DNA of 64,000 bases, from assembly GCA_029976005.1 (NCBI GenBank), contig JARKOQ010000058.1, positions 1-64,000 of the forward strand. Reading direction: 5' to 3'. The notes beneath the pieces are model-generated. The model saw nothing but the letters and a program-made list of their open reading frames with translations, was not told the origin of the DNA and ran no database searches. The stretch is from Aggregatilineales bacterium (GTDB taxonomy: Bacteria; Chloroflexota; Anaerolineae; Aggregatilineales; Ch27). Positions 7,975 through 18,134 of this stretch are shown here, one piece after another. The translations under genes and the position numbers were made by a program. Positions within the stretch are counted from its first letter, which is position 1. The number at the start of each line of letters is the position of its first letter.

Positions 7975-10401
7975 CTAGCCAGCGCCGTAGAGCTGGCGGT
8001 AGACCTGGTAGTGCTCGTAGATTCGCTGCACGTACAACCGCGTCCCGCTGAAGGCAATCGCTTCCATGAAGAGGTCAGGGTCGCTGCCCGCCGTCTCCAG
8101 CCAGGCAGCCGCATTGCCCGGCCCGGCGTTATAGGCGGCCAGCGCGACCGGCGGGTTGAAGTCAAAGCGGTTGAGCTGCTCCCACAGGTAGTAAGCTCCA
8201 AACGCAACACTCGCATATGGCCGGAAGAGCACCGTAGGCTGGTAGTTCGGCCAGGCCAGTTGCCGCGCGATGTAGTCGGCGGTCGAAGGGATCACCTGGG
8301 TCAGCCCCTTTTCCCCGGCGGCGGCGGTCGCGTAGCGATCGAACAGGCTTTCCTGCCGGATCAGGGCGAAGAGCAGCAGCGGATCGATCCCGCGTGCCTG
8401 CGCCTCCGGCAGCACCAGATCGGAATAGAACGCCGGATAACGCATCCGGGCCAGGTAAGGCGGCGCGTCCAGGGTCTCCACATTCGCCGCCTTAAGGATG
8501 TTGGCCGCCCCCACGATCGAGTACGTGTACACCCCGATCCCGCGCAGCCAGATCGCAAGCTGATAGGACGTGAGCGGATCGAATTTGTGGTCATCCAGCA
8601 GGCTGGAAAACTCCTCGCCCGCCTCATTGACCGCCTGTAAGGCCCACAGTTCCGCCCCGGCAACCACGCGCGGATCGGCCTGAAGCTCGGCGGACATCGG
8701 CCACAGCGCGTCCGTCTGGGTAATCCCGAAAGTGGCGCGCAGCCAGTCCTCGGCCTGGCCCAGCTCAAGCTGATTGTCGAACTCGAAGCGATACGCGGCC
8801 GGCGGCTGGAACATCGCCCGGCCGAGCAGCAGGTCCTCCGCGCGGATGCTGAAATAGCCGCCGGGGTCCGCCGCCGTGGCAGCTTGCAGGGCGGTCTGGG
8901 CCTGAGTCGTGTTGCCGCCTTGCAGGGCCAGCTTGCCCAGCCACAGGTAAGCCGATGCCACATCCGGCCCGGCGCCGGTCGCCCCCAGATTCGCCAGCAG
9001 GCGCTCGGCGGTCGCCGTCTCTCCCCGTTTGATGGCGGCCGTCGCGGCCCGCAGCAGCCCATTCATCGCCCACTCGTTGCCCGGATACTCCCGCCCAAGC
9101 CGCTCATAGGCCGCCAGCGACTCGGCAGGCTGATTCTGAGTCTCGTAGAGGTACCCGACGCGCCACAAGGCCTCCGGGGCCTCGGGGAGCTGGGGATACG
9201 TATCCACCAGCGACTGGTAGCGCTGGATCGCGCCGGCCACATCACCGCTGAGAAAGGCCGTCCGGCCCTGTTCGAGCAGCGCCGCGCCAAACTCCGGGCT
9301 GGTCGGATACTGGTCGAGGATGGTCTGAAACGCGGTCATGGCCGCCGAGCTGTTACCGGTCTCACGATAGGCTCGGCCCAGCAGCAGGTGCACGTCCGCC
9401 GGAATGTCGGCCAACGCAACCTGCGAGGTGAGCTGGTACAGCGCACTGATCGCCCCCTGATAGTCCTCGGCAGCCGCGGCGATTCGCGCCCAACGGGCCG
9501 GATCGACCGCCTGGCCGGCTTCGAGCAGCCGGGTCAGAGCCTGATAGGCATACTCCGTTTCCGGGTAGGCGCTCAGGAGCGCCTGGAAGCGCTGGTAAGC
9601 GCCGGTGGTGTCTCCGCTGACGGCCAAGGCCTGCCCCGCCAGCAGCATGATCTCCGCCCGGTAACCGTCATTCTCGGCCTGAGTCAGGATGGCATCGTAT
9701 TGAGCCACTGCATCCAGCGGGCGGCCCACGTTCAGGTAGACCTGGGCCACGCGCTCGCGCAGCGCCAGAAGCGGCACCAGCCCGCGCCCGGCGTCAATCG
9801 CCTGCCCGTAGGCAGTCAGGGCCTCGGCGGTCAGCCCTTGCGCCAGGTAGGCGTCTCCGATGCGCTCGAGGGCATAACTGTCGATCACGCCCGGCCTCAG
9901 CGCGAGGTATTGCTGGAAATCGATGATCGCGGGCTGCCACTGGCCCAGCCCCAGCATGGCGTCCCCGCGCATGAAATACGCCTGGGGCACGCGGCCGTCC
10001 GCCGGGTACTGCGCCAGAAAGGACGTCAGCGCGTTGGCCGTCTCCTGAAACAGGCCTTCCCTCAGCGCGGCCTCTCCCAGGCCGTATGCCGCCGAAGCCC
10101 GCACATCGGCTGTAACCGCATCGGCGGGCTGGCTCAGCACGGACTGGAAAGTCAGTACCGCCGCTTCGTAATCTCCGTTGGTCAGGTGGAGCTGCGCGGT
10201 ACGCAGGGCGATGTCCGGAACCGGAGTCGGGCTGGGTTCAAGCGTAGGCGAAGCCACCGGCGTCGGCGTGGACGTGGGAACGTCGGGCGTCGCCGTGACA
10301 ATCCAGGGCGTGGGAGTCGGACCGGCCTGGCCGCAACCAGCCAGCAGCACCGGCAGGCAGGCCACCACAAAAACGAGTGGAGATAGTGTTGTTCGAGTCA
10401 T
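7975..10401 (-). CDS. TPR-repeat lipoprotein with C-terminal SLT lytic transglycosylase domain
   Basis: 808 aa. The N-terminus carries a lipoprotein signal ending LLAGC (Cys23) and a Thr/Pro linker, so it should be anchored outside the cytoplasmic membrane. Residues from about 60 to 560 are tandem TPR/Sel1-like helical repeats ('AYFMRGDAMLGLGQWQPAI', 'YRETGNSSAAMTAFQTIL'). The C-terminal 150 residues are a Slt-type transglycosylase: catalytic Glu in LIRQESLFD, then GEKGLTQVIPSTA and LAAYNAGPGN. It cleaves peptidoglycan glycan strands to 1,6-anhydro ends. The TPR superhelix plus SLT head resembles the Slt70 plan, though the repeats differ. The long repeat region is consistent with protein-protein scaffolding at the wall. 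Confidence 0.9.
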   Translation of the reverse strand: MTRTTLSPLVFVVACLPVLLAGCGQAGPTPTPWIVTATPDVPTSTPTPVASPTLEPSPTPVPDIALRTAQLHLTNGDYEAAVLTFQSVLSQPADAVTADVRASAAYGLGEAALREGLFQETANALTSFLAQYPADGRVPQAYFMRGDAMLGLGQWQPAIIDFQQYLALRPGVIDSYALERIGDAYLAQGLTAEALTAYGQAIDAGRGLVPLLALRERVAQVYLNVGRPLDAVAQYDAILTQAENDGYRAEIMLLAGQALAVSGDTTGAYQRFQALLSAYPETEYAYQALTRLLEAGQAVDPARWARIAAAAEDYQGAISALYQLTSQVALADIPADVHLLLGRAYRETGNSSAAMTAFQTILDQYPTSPEFGAALLEQGRTAFLSGDVAGAIQRYQSLVDTYPQLPEAPEALWRVGYLYETQNQPAESLAAYERLGREYPGNEWAMNGLLRAATAAIKRGETATAERLLANLGATGAGPDVASAYLWLGKLALQGGNTTQAQTALQAATAADPGGYFSIRAEDLLLGRAMFQPPAAYRFEFDNQLELGQAEDWLRATFGITQTDALWPMSAELQADPRVVAGAELWALQAVNEAGEEFSSLLDDHKFDPLTSYQLAIWLRGIGVYTYSIVGAANILKAANVETLDAPPYLARMRYPAFYSDLVLPEAQARGIDPLLLFALIRQESLFDRYATAAAGEKGLTQVIPSTADYIARQLAWPNYQPTVLFRPYASVAFGAYYLWEQLNRFDFNPPVALAAYNAGPGNAAAWLETAGSDPDLFMEAIAFSGTRLYVQRIYEHYQVYRQLYGAG

Positions 10402-10435
10402 GGGGAGGGATTATGCCCCAGGAGCGAAAAGCCCG

Positions 10436-10885
10436 TCAAACCGGCCCCGCCGCCGCATCCGGCCGCAGGGAACCCTCCAACCAGGGCAGCCCATAGCCGG
10501 CCAGCAGCTTGCCGGATTCAAGCAGGCCTTCCGCCAGATCGGAGGCACCGCTGAAGGTCCACCAGTAATCCGGCACGGGCAGGATTTCCACGCGGAATTC
10601 GTCCCACAGCAGGCGCGGGAGGCTGATCCGGACAGCCGGAAGCCCAGACCGGCTGCCGGCAAGCATGTCACGGGCAAGCTGCGTCTGGAAACGCGAGGGA
10701 TGGTTGGGATGGGCAAGAACCTGATAGTCGACGATCAGAAAGCCCTGCCCCACCGGACGCCGAAAGCGGAACAGGCCGCTGTTCCAGGCAAGCGGGGCAC
10801 GATCGAGCCGGTACCCGGCAGCATCAAGGGCCTGCCCCACCACGGTCAGCACGCCCTGGCGAAACAACTCCGGCACAAGACTCAT
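10436..10885 (-). CDS. Conserved hypothetical protein
   Basis: 149 aa, soluble, with no signal or membrane segment. The sequence alternates strands and helices (VGQALDAAGYRLDRAPLAW; GFLIVDYQVLAHPNHPSRF; PVPDYWWTFSGASDLAEGLL) and is rich in aromatic residues near the C-terminus. I do not recognise a family. Its ATG overlaps the stop of the preceding small membrane protein gene as ATGA, so the two are translationally coupled and likely work together. It ends 34 bases before the start of the transglycosylase gene, on the same strand, and may share its transcript. Confidence 0.7.
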   Translation of the reverse strand: MSLVPELFRQGVLTVVGQALDAAGYRLDRAPLAWNSGLFRFRRPVGQGFLIVDYQVLAHPNHPSRFQTQLARDMLAGSRSGLPAVRISLPRLLWDEFRVEILPVPDYWWTFSGASDLAEGLLESGKLLAGYGLPWLEGSLRPDAAAGPV

Positions 10886-11136
10886 GCCGCTTCAAGGGTA
10901 GTCAGGCGCGCAGCTTCAGATTCGCCGGGCCAGGCGCGGGCCAGCGCCGCCGCCAGGGGATCGGTCGCCACGGAAGGACACGCCGCAATCGCGGGCGGGC
11001 GGTACGCCGCCTGTCGCACGCGCGCCAGGCGAGTCAGCAGCGCCAGCCAGATCAATGCCACATACCCCACGAAGACCGCTCCCAGAAACAGCACAAAGGT
11101 TGCCAGTTCCATCAGAGCGCCGTAGTTTTCACTCAC
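10882..11136 (-). CDS. Small single-span membrane protein, unknown
   Basis: 84 aa from a GTG at 11136 with AGGTGG upstream. Residues 8-34 (LATFVLFLGAVFVGYVALIW) form one transmembrane helix, followed by a basic segment (RLARVRQAAYR) and a short Ala-rich cytoplasmic tail, which fits an N-out/C-in anchor. I do not recognise the family. The four-base ATGA overlap with the 149-aa gene downstream suggests a two-protein unit. Confidence 0.65.
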   Translation of the reverse strand: MSENYGALMELATFVLFLGAVFVGYVALIWLALLTRLARVRQAAYRPPAIAACPSVATDPLAAALARAWPGESEAARLTTLEAA

Positions 11137-11455
11137 GCTACCACCTGACCACTCGAAAAAACAGAATCAGCCATCCTCATTCTAGGAAGGCGGACATTGG
11201 GCTGCAATTCTTGTGGTGTATGAACACGGTCATAATCCGGTTAGAACCGGATACTGAATTGTGCCGTCTATACTTCAGGGTATTTCAACAATCGTTCATC
11301 AAACTATGTAAGGAAACCATACAGATTGTCAGTAACGTGCCACTATCTCCTTTCAACTCCCCAAAAAAGCCTTTACTGTCGGGTGCGATCCCCTCTATCA
11401 TATAGGAAAGGCGCTTATTGCCCGAAATCATTTACCATCGAACAGGAGAGCCATT
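11137..11455. other. Intergenic region upstream of the pilin gene
   Basis: 319 bases between two divergent genes, clearly more AT-rich than its surroundings. It holds the palindrome at 11235-11252 and a -10-like TATACT at 11269-11274 without a good -35. No gene or RNA is recognisable. Confidence 0.5.
11235..11252. repeat. Perfect inverted repeat, possible operator
   Basis: ATCCGGTT-AG-AACCGGAT: 8-bp arms with a 2-base centre, 17 bases before the TATACT box upstream of the pilin gene. Its position suggests a dimeric regulator site; the regulator is unknown. Confidence 0.45.
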
Positions 11456-11947
11456 ATGTTGACTGTAAGGCAGTCTGTTTTTCCAAACCTCAGGCGCGGG
11501 CAGGGCTTGGTTGAATATGCGCTGATCCTTGTGCTCGTGGCGATTGTCGTGATCATCGCGGCCGCCTTGCTTGGCGAACAGATTCAGTCGATCTACTGCG
11601 GCATCGTGATGAGCCTGGATGGAGAGGCCGACGTGCCGGCCTGTCAGGCCCCCCACGTGACCTGCGCGGGGTTGGCTGATGGGGCTTCGGCCAGCGGATC
11701 GATCAACGTTGAAGCCGTCGTTCAGGACAACAAGGGCGAAGCATCGATCGACCGGGTCCAGTTTTTCGTCGATGGCATGCTGCGTCAGACCGAATTCCTG
11801 CCGCGTTACTGCATGGGTACGGGTGATACCACCTGCGATCCCTTCAGCATCGCGAGTCTGGGGTCGGGCAGTCACACGGTGACGGCCGTGGCTTATGATA
11901 CCGATGGCTATTCGGGACAATGCAGCGTGAGCTTCAACATTCCCTGA
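11456..11947 (+). CDS. Flp-type pilin with C-terminal Ig-like extension
   Basis: 163 aa. The N-terminus has the class III signal of Flp/Tad pilins: RRGQGLVEYALIL, with cleavage expected after Gly15 (G/xxxxEY) and a 22-residue hydrophobic helix (ALILVLVAIVVIIAAALLG). Typical Flp pilins are 50-80 aa; here about 105 further residues form a beta-rich domain with five or more cysteines and an Ig-like end (SLGSGSHTVTAVAYDTDG), reminiscent of bacterial Ig modules. AGGAG lies before the ATG. No tad secretion gene is in the window, so assembly machinery must be elsewhere. It may be a minor pilin with a binding head; that is inference. Confidence 0.8.
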   Translation: MLTVRQSVFPNLRRGQGLVEYALILVLVAIVVIIAAALLGEQIQSIYCGIVMSLDGEADVPACQAPHVTCAGLADGASASGSINVEAVVQDNKGEASIDRVQFFVDGMLRQTEFLPRYCMGTGDTTCDPFSIASLGSGSHTVTAVAYDTDGYSGQCSVSFNIP

Positions 11948-11971
11948 GCAACGGTCGCGACCGGCATGGCA

Positions 11972-11999
11972 GCGCCCCGTTCTCACGGGGCGCTTTTTT
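11972..11999 (+). terminator. Rho-independent terminator after the pilin gene
   Basis: 8-bp stem GCGCCCCG/CGGGGCGC, 6-base loop, then TTTTTT. Confidence 0.9.
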
Positions 12000-12068
12000 G
12001 TTTCGGAGCTGTGGGGAGGAGGCCCCACAGACAAAGAAAAGGCCCTCCGGTGGGAGGGCCTCAATAGG

Positions 12069-12140
12069 CTGGGGGACCTGGACTCGAACCAAGACTAACG
12101 GGGCCAGAACCCGTCGTTCTGCCGATTAAACTATCCCCCA
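12069..12140 (-). tRNA. tRNA-Gln (anticodon CTG)
   Basis: 72 nt on the minus strand. Acceptor TGGGGGA pairs with TCCCCCA, with U1-A72 and discriminator G73 as expected for tRNA-Gln. The anticodon arm is ACGGG-TTCTGGC-CCCGT, giving anticodon CTG, and the T-arm has the GGTTCGAGTCC core. CCA is not encoded. It lies 142 bases upstream of and divergent to glnS. Confidence 0.95.
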
Positions 12141-12282
12141 TCGACGTTTGTTATTCTAGCACGCGAGGAACCAATGTCAAGGATGAATCAGGGAAAGAAA
12201 ATGCCGTACCAACCCATCGCAGTCGCGGGCAGGAAGCGTTACACTACGTCCGATTTGATCCCAACGTCAAGGTGAAACTCGC

Positions 12283-14010
<1,728 letters not shown>

Positions 14011-14020
14011 CCCACACAAA

Positions 14021-14054
14021 AAAACGCCCTGATCCGCGCGGATCGGGGCGTTTT
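14021..14054. terminator. Bidirectional terminator between glnS and gltX
   Basis: 15-bp stem with one G-T pair (AAAACGCCC, then GATCC, loop GCGC, GGATC, then GGGCGTTTT). A and T runs on both sides serve both convergent synthetase genes. Confidence 0.88.
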
Positions 14055-14078
14055 CGTTTTCCCTGGGTTTGTGCGGTT

Positions 14079-15554
14079 TCATACCGGGGTATCGACCAGC
14101 AGCGCCTGGGCCGCCTGAATGCGTGCCAGGCAGGCTTCCCGGCCCAGGATAACCATCGTCTCGAACAGCGGCGGGGCAACCTGCTGGGCCGTCAGGGCCA
14201 CGCGCAGCAGCCCGAAAAACTGGCTCGTCTTCAGGCCAAGCTCGTCCGAGAGGGTTCGCAGGGCCACTTCGAGGCCCTCGGCGCTGAAGTCATCTGTTCC
14301 CGCAACCAGATCGTAGGCTTCCTGCAGCGCCCGCTGGGTATCGGCGGCATCCATCTGCTTCTGGATCAGGTCGTTCAGGGTGGGATGCACGGCATCCACG
14401 AAGAAGAACCCGGCCTTTTCGATCACGTCATCCAGGCGCTGCACGCGCGGCCGGATCAGGGGCAGCAGTTCCACCAGCTTGGCCTGATCCACCCGGTAGC
14501 CCGCGGCCGCCAGTCGCTCGCCCAACAGCGCGACCAGCTTATCCGTCGCCATCTCGCGGACGTACACACCGTTCAGCCAGTCCAGCTTCTCCAGCGGAAA
14601 CTTACCCCCGGCCGGATTGATCCGGCTCAGGTCGAAGCGCTCGATCGTCTCCGCCACGCTGAAGACTTCCCGATCCTCGCCAAAGCTCCAGCCGATGTTG
14701 GTCAGGAAGTTGACGATGGCTTCGGGCAGGTAGCCCGCCTCGCGGAATTCATTCAACCGCACCGGCACGCTGCGGCCGTCCTCGGTGAAGCCCACCGTGC
14801 GCTTGCTCAGCTTGCCGCGCCCATTGGGGTTCAGAATCACGGGCAGGTGCGCGATAGCCGGCATTTCCCACCCAAAAGCATCGTAGAGCTGCCTGTGAAC
14901 GGGCGCGGTCGGGATCCACTCCTCGGCGCGCAGGATGTGGCTGATCTCCATGAAGTGATCGTCCACCACGTTCGCCAGGTGATAGGTCGGGAACCCATCC
15001 GACTTGAGCAGCACCAGATCGGTCAGGGTGCTGTTCTCGACCGTGATGTCGCCCCGGATGAGATCGTGGACGGTCGTCTGGCCATCCAGGGGCATCTTGA
15101 AGCGAATGACATACGAGTCGCCGTTGGCTTCGTGCGCGGCGCGGTCCTCGGTGGAAAGCGTGCGGCAGTGCAGGTCGTAGCCCTGCACGCCACTTTTGCG
15201 CAGGTTATCCAGACGTTCCGAGGTGCAGTAGCAGCGATAGGCCTTGCCCTGGTCCACCAGCCAATCCGCCCACTGCCGGTAGAGCGCGGTGCGTTCCGAC
15301 TGGATATAGGGGCCGTACTCCCCGCCCACTTCCGGGCCTTCATCCCAGTCCAGGCCCAGCCAGCGCAGCCCGTCGGTAATCAGTTCAATCGAGCCGGGCA
15401 CGTAGCGCGCCTGGTCGGTGTCTTCGATGCGCAGAATAAACTTGCCGCCGGTATGCCGGGCATACAGCCAGTTGAACAGCGCCGTACGCACCCCGCCAAT
15501 GTGCAGCGGTCCGGTCGGGCTGGGCGCAAAACGAACACGAACAGGATGATCCAC
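14079..15554 (-). CDS. gltX: Glutamyl-tRNA synthetase
   Basis: 491 aa from GTG 15554, which has GAGGAG eight bases upstream; an in-frame upstream extension lacks a site and is not conserved-looking. Class I synthetase with FAPSPTGPLHIGG (HIGH motif, residues 8-20) and GKLSKRTVG (KMSKS motif). The Cys cluster CYCTSE...HCRT fits the zinc-binding stem-contact region of GluRS. It charges tRNA-Glu; because a GlnRS is present next door, strict discrimination against tRNA-Gln would be expected. It is convergent with glnS and follows the rodA end of the Mre/Min cluster after 171 bases. Confidence 0.95.
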   Translation of the reverse strand: MDHPVRVRFAPSPTGPLHIGGVRTALFNWLYARHTGGKFILRIEDTDQARYVPGSIELITDGLRWLGLDWDEGPEVGGEYGPYIQSERTALYRQWADWLVDQGKAYRCYCTSERLDNLRKSGVQGYDLHCRTLSTEDRAAHEANGDSYVIRFKMPLDGQTTVHDLIRGDITVENSTLTDLVLLKSDGFPTYHLANVVDDHFMEISHILRAEEWIPTAPVHRQLYDAFGWEMPAIAHLPVILNPNGRGKLSKRTVGFTEDGRSVPVRLNEFREAGYLPEAIVNFLTNIGWSFGEDREVFSVAETIERFDLSRINPAGGKFPLEKLDWLNGVYVREMATDKLVALLGERLAAAGYRVDQAKLVELLPLIRPRVQRLDDVIEKAGFFFVDAVHPTLNDLIQKQMDAADTQRALQEAYDLVAGTDDFSAEGLEVALRTLSDELGLKTSQFFGLLRVALTAQQVAPPLFETMVILGREACLARIQAAQALLVDTPV

Positions 15555-15725
15555 GAGCACTACTCCTCGCTGTCTTGTAGATGCTGGCCCATTATACCGT
15601 TCCGCAAGGAGCCTGTCAGGGGTGGATTGCAAATCGCGATAGGATATATCGCATTAAACCGTGCAGAACATGGGCTTTGCCTGGTCACAAACCGCTTTGG
15701 GGCAATGTTCCAGGCCGGAACGCGA

Positions 15726-16826
15726 TCACGTGTGCGCCTGGCGTCGCACCGCCACGCTTTCCACCAGGCCGATCCCCACCAGCAGAGTCAACAGCGAGCT
15801 GCCGCCGGAACTGATGAAGGGCAGCGTCAGGCCGGTCACGGGCAGCATGTTCAGATTCATGCCAATCGAGACGAACGTCTGGAAAAAGATCAGGTTTGCC
15901 ACGCCATAACACAGCAGGCTGCCCAGCGGATCGATCGCCCGCTGAGCCACCCACAGAATCCGCCACAGCACCACGCCCATGAGGGCGATCGCCCCAAGCG
16001 CACCCACGAAACCCAGCTCCTCCGCGATCACGCTGAAGATGAAGTCGGTATGCCTCACCCTGAGGAAGCGCAGTTGGGATTGGGTTCCCTGAGCATAGCC
16101 TTTCCCCAGCAGCCCGCCGGAACCAATCGCGATGCGGGCCTGTTCGATGTTGTACTGGCCGTCCGGGTCGGCCTCCGGAAAGATGAAGTTGATGATGCGC
16201 TGCTGCTGGTATGTCTCCATGTTGAGCCAGACAATCGGGAGCAGCAGCAGGATCACCAGCACGAACAGGCCAATGTGCTTCAGGCGCAGTCCGGCCGCCC
16301 AGGCCATCACCGCCCAGGTGGTCATGATCACGATCGTCACGCCCAGGGAGGGCTGCAAGAACACAAACCCCGCCGGCACCGCAATATAAGCCAGTGAGAG
16401 CAGCACTGTCTTCAGCTCCCCAAAGCGGCCGTAATGGTTGCTCAGGTGCTGGCCGAGTGCGATCACCAGCAGAACCTTGCTAATCTCCGAGGGCTGGATC
16501 GGAATACCCACGTTCAGCCAGCGCTGCGCGCCCGCATCCCCGATCAGGCCAAAAAACGCCACCATGCCCAGGATAGCGATCACAAACAGGTAGATCCAGG
16601 TGTGCAGCGCGCCAATCAGGCGGTAGTCCAGAGCCGCCAGGGCAAACACCATGGCCGTGCCAACCAGCGCATACTGGATCTGCCGCTCGACACGGTTGAT
16701 CAGGTCCGGGTCGACCGCGCCCAGCGTCGCGCTGCGAATCATCAGGACGCCATACACGATCAAAAGCAGCACCGCGCCCAGCAGAATGAAATCGAAACGC
16801 CGCCAGATACTATTCGTTGTCCGCAT
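15726..16826 (-). CDS. rodA: Rod shape-determining SEDS glycosyltransferase RodA
   Basis: 366-aa SEDS-family polytopic membrane protein with about ten hydrophobic spans, polymerising glycan from lipid II. The signature segments are present: 'GAQRWLNVGIPIQPSEISK', the loop 'VRHTDFIFSVIAEELGFVGA' and 'LPVTGLTLPFISSGGSSLL'. RodA is preferred over FtsW because the gene closes a cluster that holds mreBCD and mrdA, its usual PBP2 partner. It is the last gene of the leftward cluster, 109 bases after minE. No sequence defect is seen. Confidence 0.93.
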   Translation of the reverse strand: MRTTNSIWRRFDFILLGAVLLLIVYGVLMIRSATLGAVDPDLINRVERQIQYALVGTAMVFALAALDYRLIGALHTWIYLFVIAILGMVAFFGLIGDAGAQRWLNVGIPIQPSEISKVLLVIALGQHLSNHYGRFGELKTVLLSLAYIAVPAGFVFLQPSLGVTIVIMTTWAVMAWAAGLRLKHIGLFVLVILLLLPIVWLNMETYQQQRIINFIFPEADPDGQYNIEQARIAIGSGGLLGKGYAQGTQSQLRFLRVRHTDFIFSVIAEELGFVGALGAIALMGVVLWRILWVAQRAIDPLGSLLCYGVANLIFFQTFVSIGMNLNMLPVTGLTLPFISSGGSSLLTLLVGIGLVESVAVRRQAHT

Positions 16827-16935
16827 AAACTCAACCCCGCTCGATCCTCAGCCAGAACACAAAAGGAGCCGCGTCGACGACGCCGCCCCCCTGGTGTGCC
16901 TCGTTTGTTCCCCGCTTCCCCAATCCGTGGCCGGA

Positions 16936-17205
16936 CTAATCCTTCTTGTCGTCGGGCGTCAGCGGAATATCGGCAACCAGCCAGTTGTCCCGCTTCCGCT
17001 GTTCGATCGAGATCTCGACGTTGTTCCGATCGATCGCCACGTACTTCGAGATAACGGCAAGGATCTCGTCCTTCAATTCCTTGAGCTTTTCCGGCGAGAG
17101 ATCGAGGCGGTCGTGTACCAACACGAACTGGAGCCGTTCCTTGGCGATTTTGGCCGATCCAGACGCATTGCCGCGTCCCATAAGTCGATCTAGCAGTTGG
17201 TTCAT
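16936..17205 (-). CDS. minE: Cell division topological specificity factor MinE
   Basis: 89 aa from ATG 17205 with GAGGAG eleven bases upstream; a GTG four codons earlier is too close to that site. The N-terminal half carries the anti-MinCD segment 'AKERLQFVLVHDR' and an upstream amphipathic stretch; the C-terminal half is the topological dimer domain ('EILAVISKYVAIDRNNVEI'). MinE stimulates MinD ATPase and drives pole-to-pole oscillation. It lies directly downstream of minD, 18 bases away. Confidence 0.93.
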   Translation of the reverse strand: MNQLLDRLMGRGNASGSAKIAKERLQFVLVHDRLDLSPEKLKELKDEILAVISKYVAIDRNNVEISIEQRKRDNWLVADIPLTPDDKKD

Positions 17206-17223
17206 CGGCTTCACCACTCCTCG

Positions 17224-18036
17224 TTACCCTGGCCCCGAAACGCTCCCGCTAAAGAACCGGACGAAGCGCTGGAAAAAGCTCTCCGAACCATCGAGGCTCA
17301 TGAATGGAACTTCTTCGCCGCTCAGCCGGCGGGCGATGTTGCGGAAGGCCTGTCCGGCCTTGGAGTTCAGGTCTCCGGCCGCCGGCTCGCCCCGGTTGGA
17401 GGACAGCAGCACCGACTCGTCGTCGGGAACCACGCCGATCAATTTGATGGCCAGGATGTCCACCACGTCTTCCATCGACAGCATCTCGCCGCGCCGGACC
17501 ATGCCGATCTTCACCCGGTTGATCACCAGCTTGCCCGGCCCTTTTTCTTCCGCCTCAAGCAGGCCAATAATCCGGTCGGCATCCCGCACCGACGAGACTT
17601 CCGGGTTGGTGACGATCAGCACGTCGTCGGCCGGGGCCACCGCATTCCGGAAGCCACGCTCGATCCCGGCGGGCGAGTCGATCAGAATGAAATCAAACTC
17701 ATCCCGAAGCTGCTGCGTGATGTCGACCATGTCGGACGGGCTGACCGCCGTTTTATCGCGCGTCTGGGCTGCGGGGATCAAATACAGATCAGGATATGCC
17801 TTATGCTTGATCATGGCCTGGCGGAGCTTGCAACGCCCCTCCACGACATCGACCAGGTCGTAGACAATCCGGTTTTCAAGGCCCAGGATCACGTCCAGGT
17901 TGCGCAGCCCAATGTCGGCATCGATGGCAACCACCTTCTTGCCAAGCTGGGCAAGCGCCACGCTGATGTTGGCAGTTGCCGTTGTCTTGCCGACCCCTCC
18001 CTTTCCGGAGGTGACGGTAATCACTCGTGCGCCCAT
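17224..18036 (-). CDS. minD: Septum site-determining ATPase MinD
   Basis: 270 aa from ATG 18036; a TTG six bases earlier has a better-spaced AGGAA and could be the real start. Deviant Walker A SGKGGVGKTT near the N-terminus, switch region AIDADIGLRNLD, and FDFILIDSPAG. The C-terminal 'FFQRFVRFFSG' is an amphipathic membrane-targeting helix, as in other MinD. ATP-bound dimers bind the membrane and recruit MinC to block FtsZ rings away from mid-cell. It lies between minC and minE. Confidence 0.95.
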   Translation of the reverse strand: MGARVITVTSGKGGVGKTTATANISVALAQLGKKVVAIDADIGLRNLDVILGLENRIVYDLVDVVEGRCKLRQAMIKHKAYPDLYLIPAAQTRDKTAVSPSDMVDITQQLRDEFDFILIDSPAGIERGFRNAVAPADDVLIVTNPEVSSVRDADRIIGLLEAEEKGPGKLVINRVKIGMVRRGEMLSMEDVVDILAIKLIGVVPDDESVLLSSNRGEPAAGDLNSKAGQAFRNIARRLSGEEVPFMSLDGSESFFQRFVRFFSGSVSGPG

Positions 18037-18134
18037 AGACAAACTTCGGTTCCTTTCCTGATCTTCAATGGGCCGTGCCGCCGTAGACTGACCCTAAGCT
18101 CCTGCGACCCATCAATGCCTGGCATTACGGCTGG

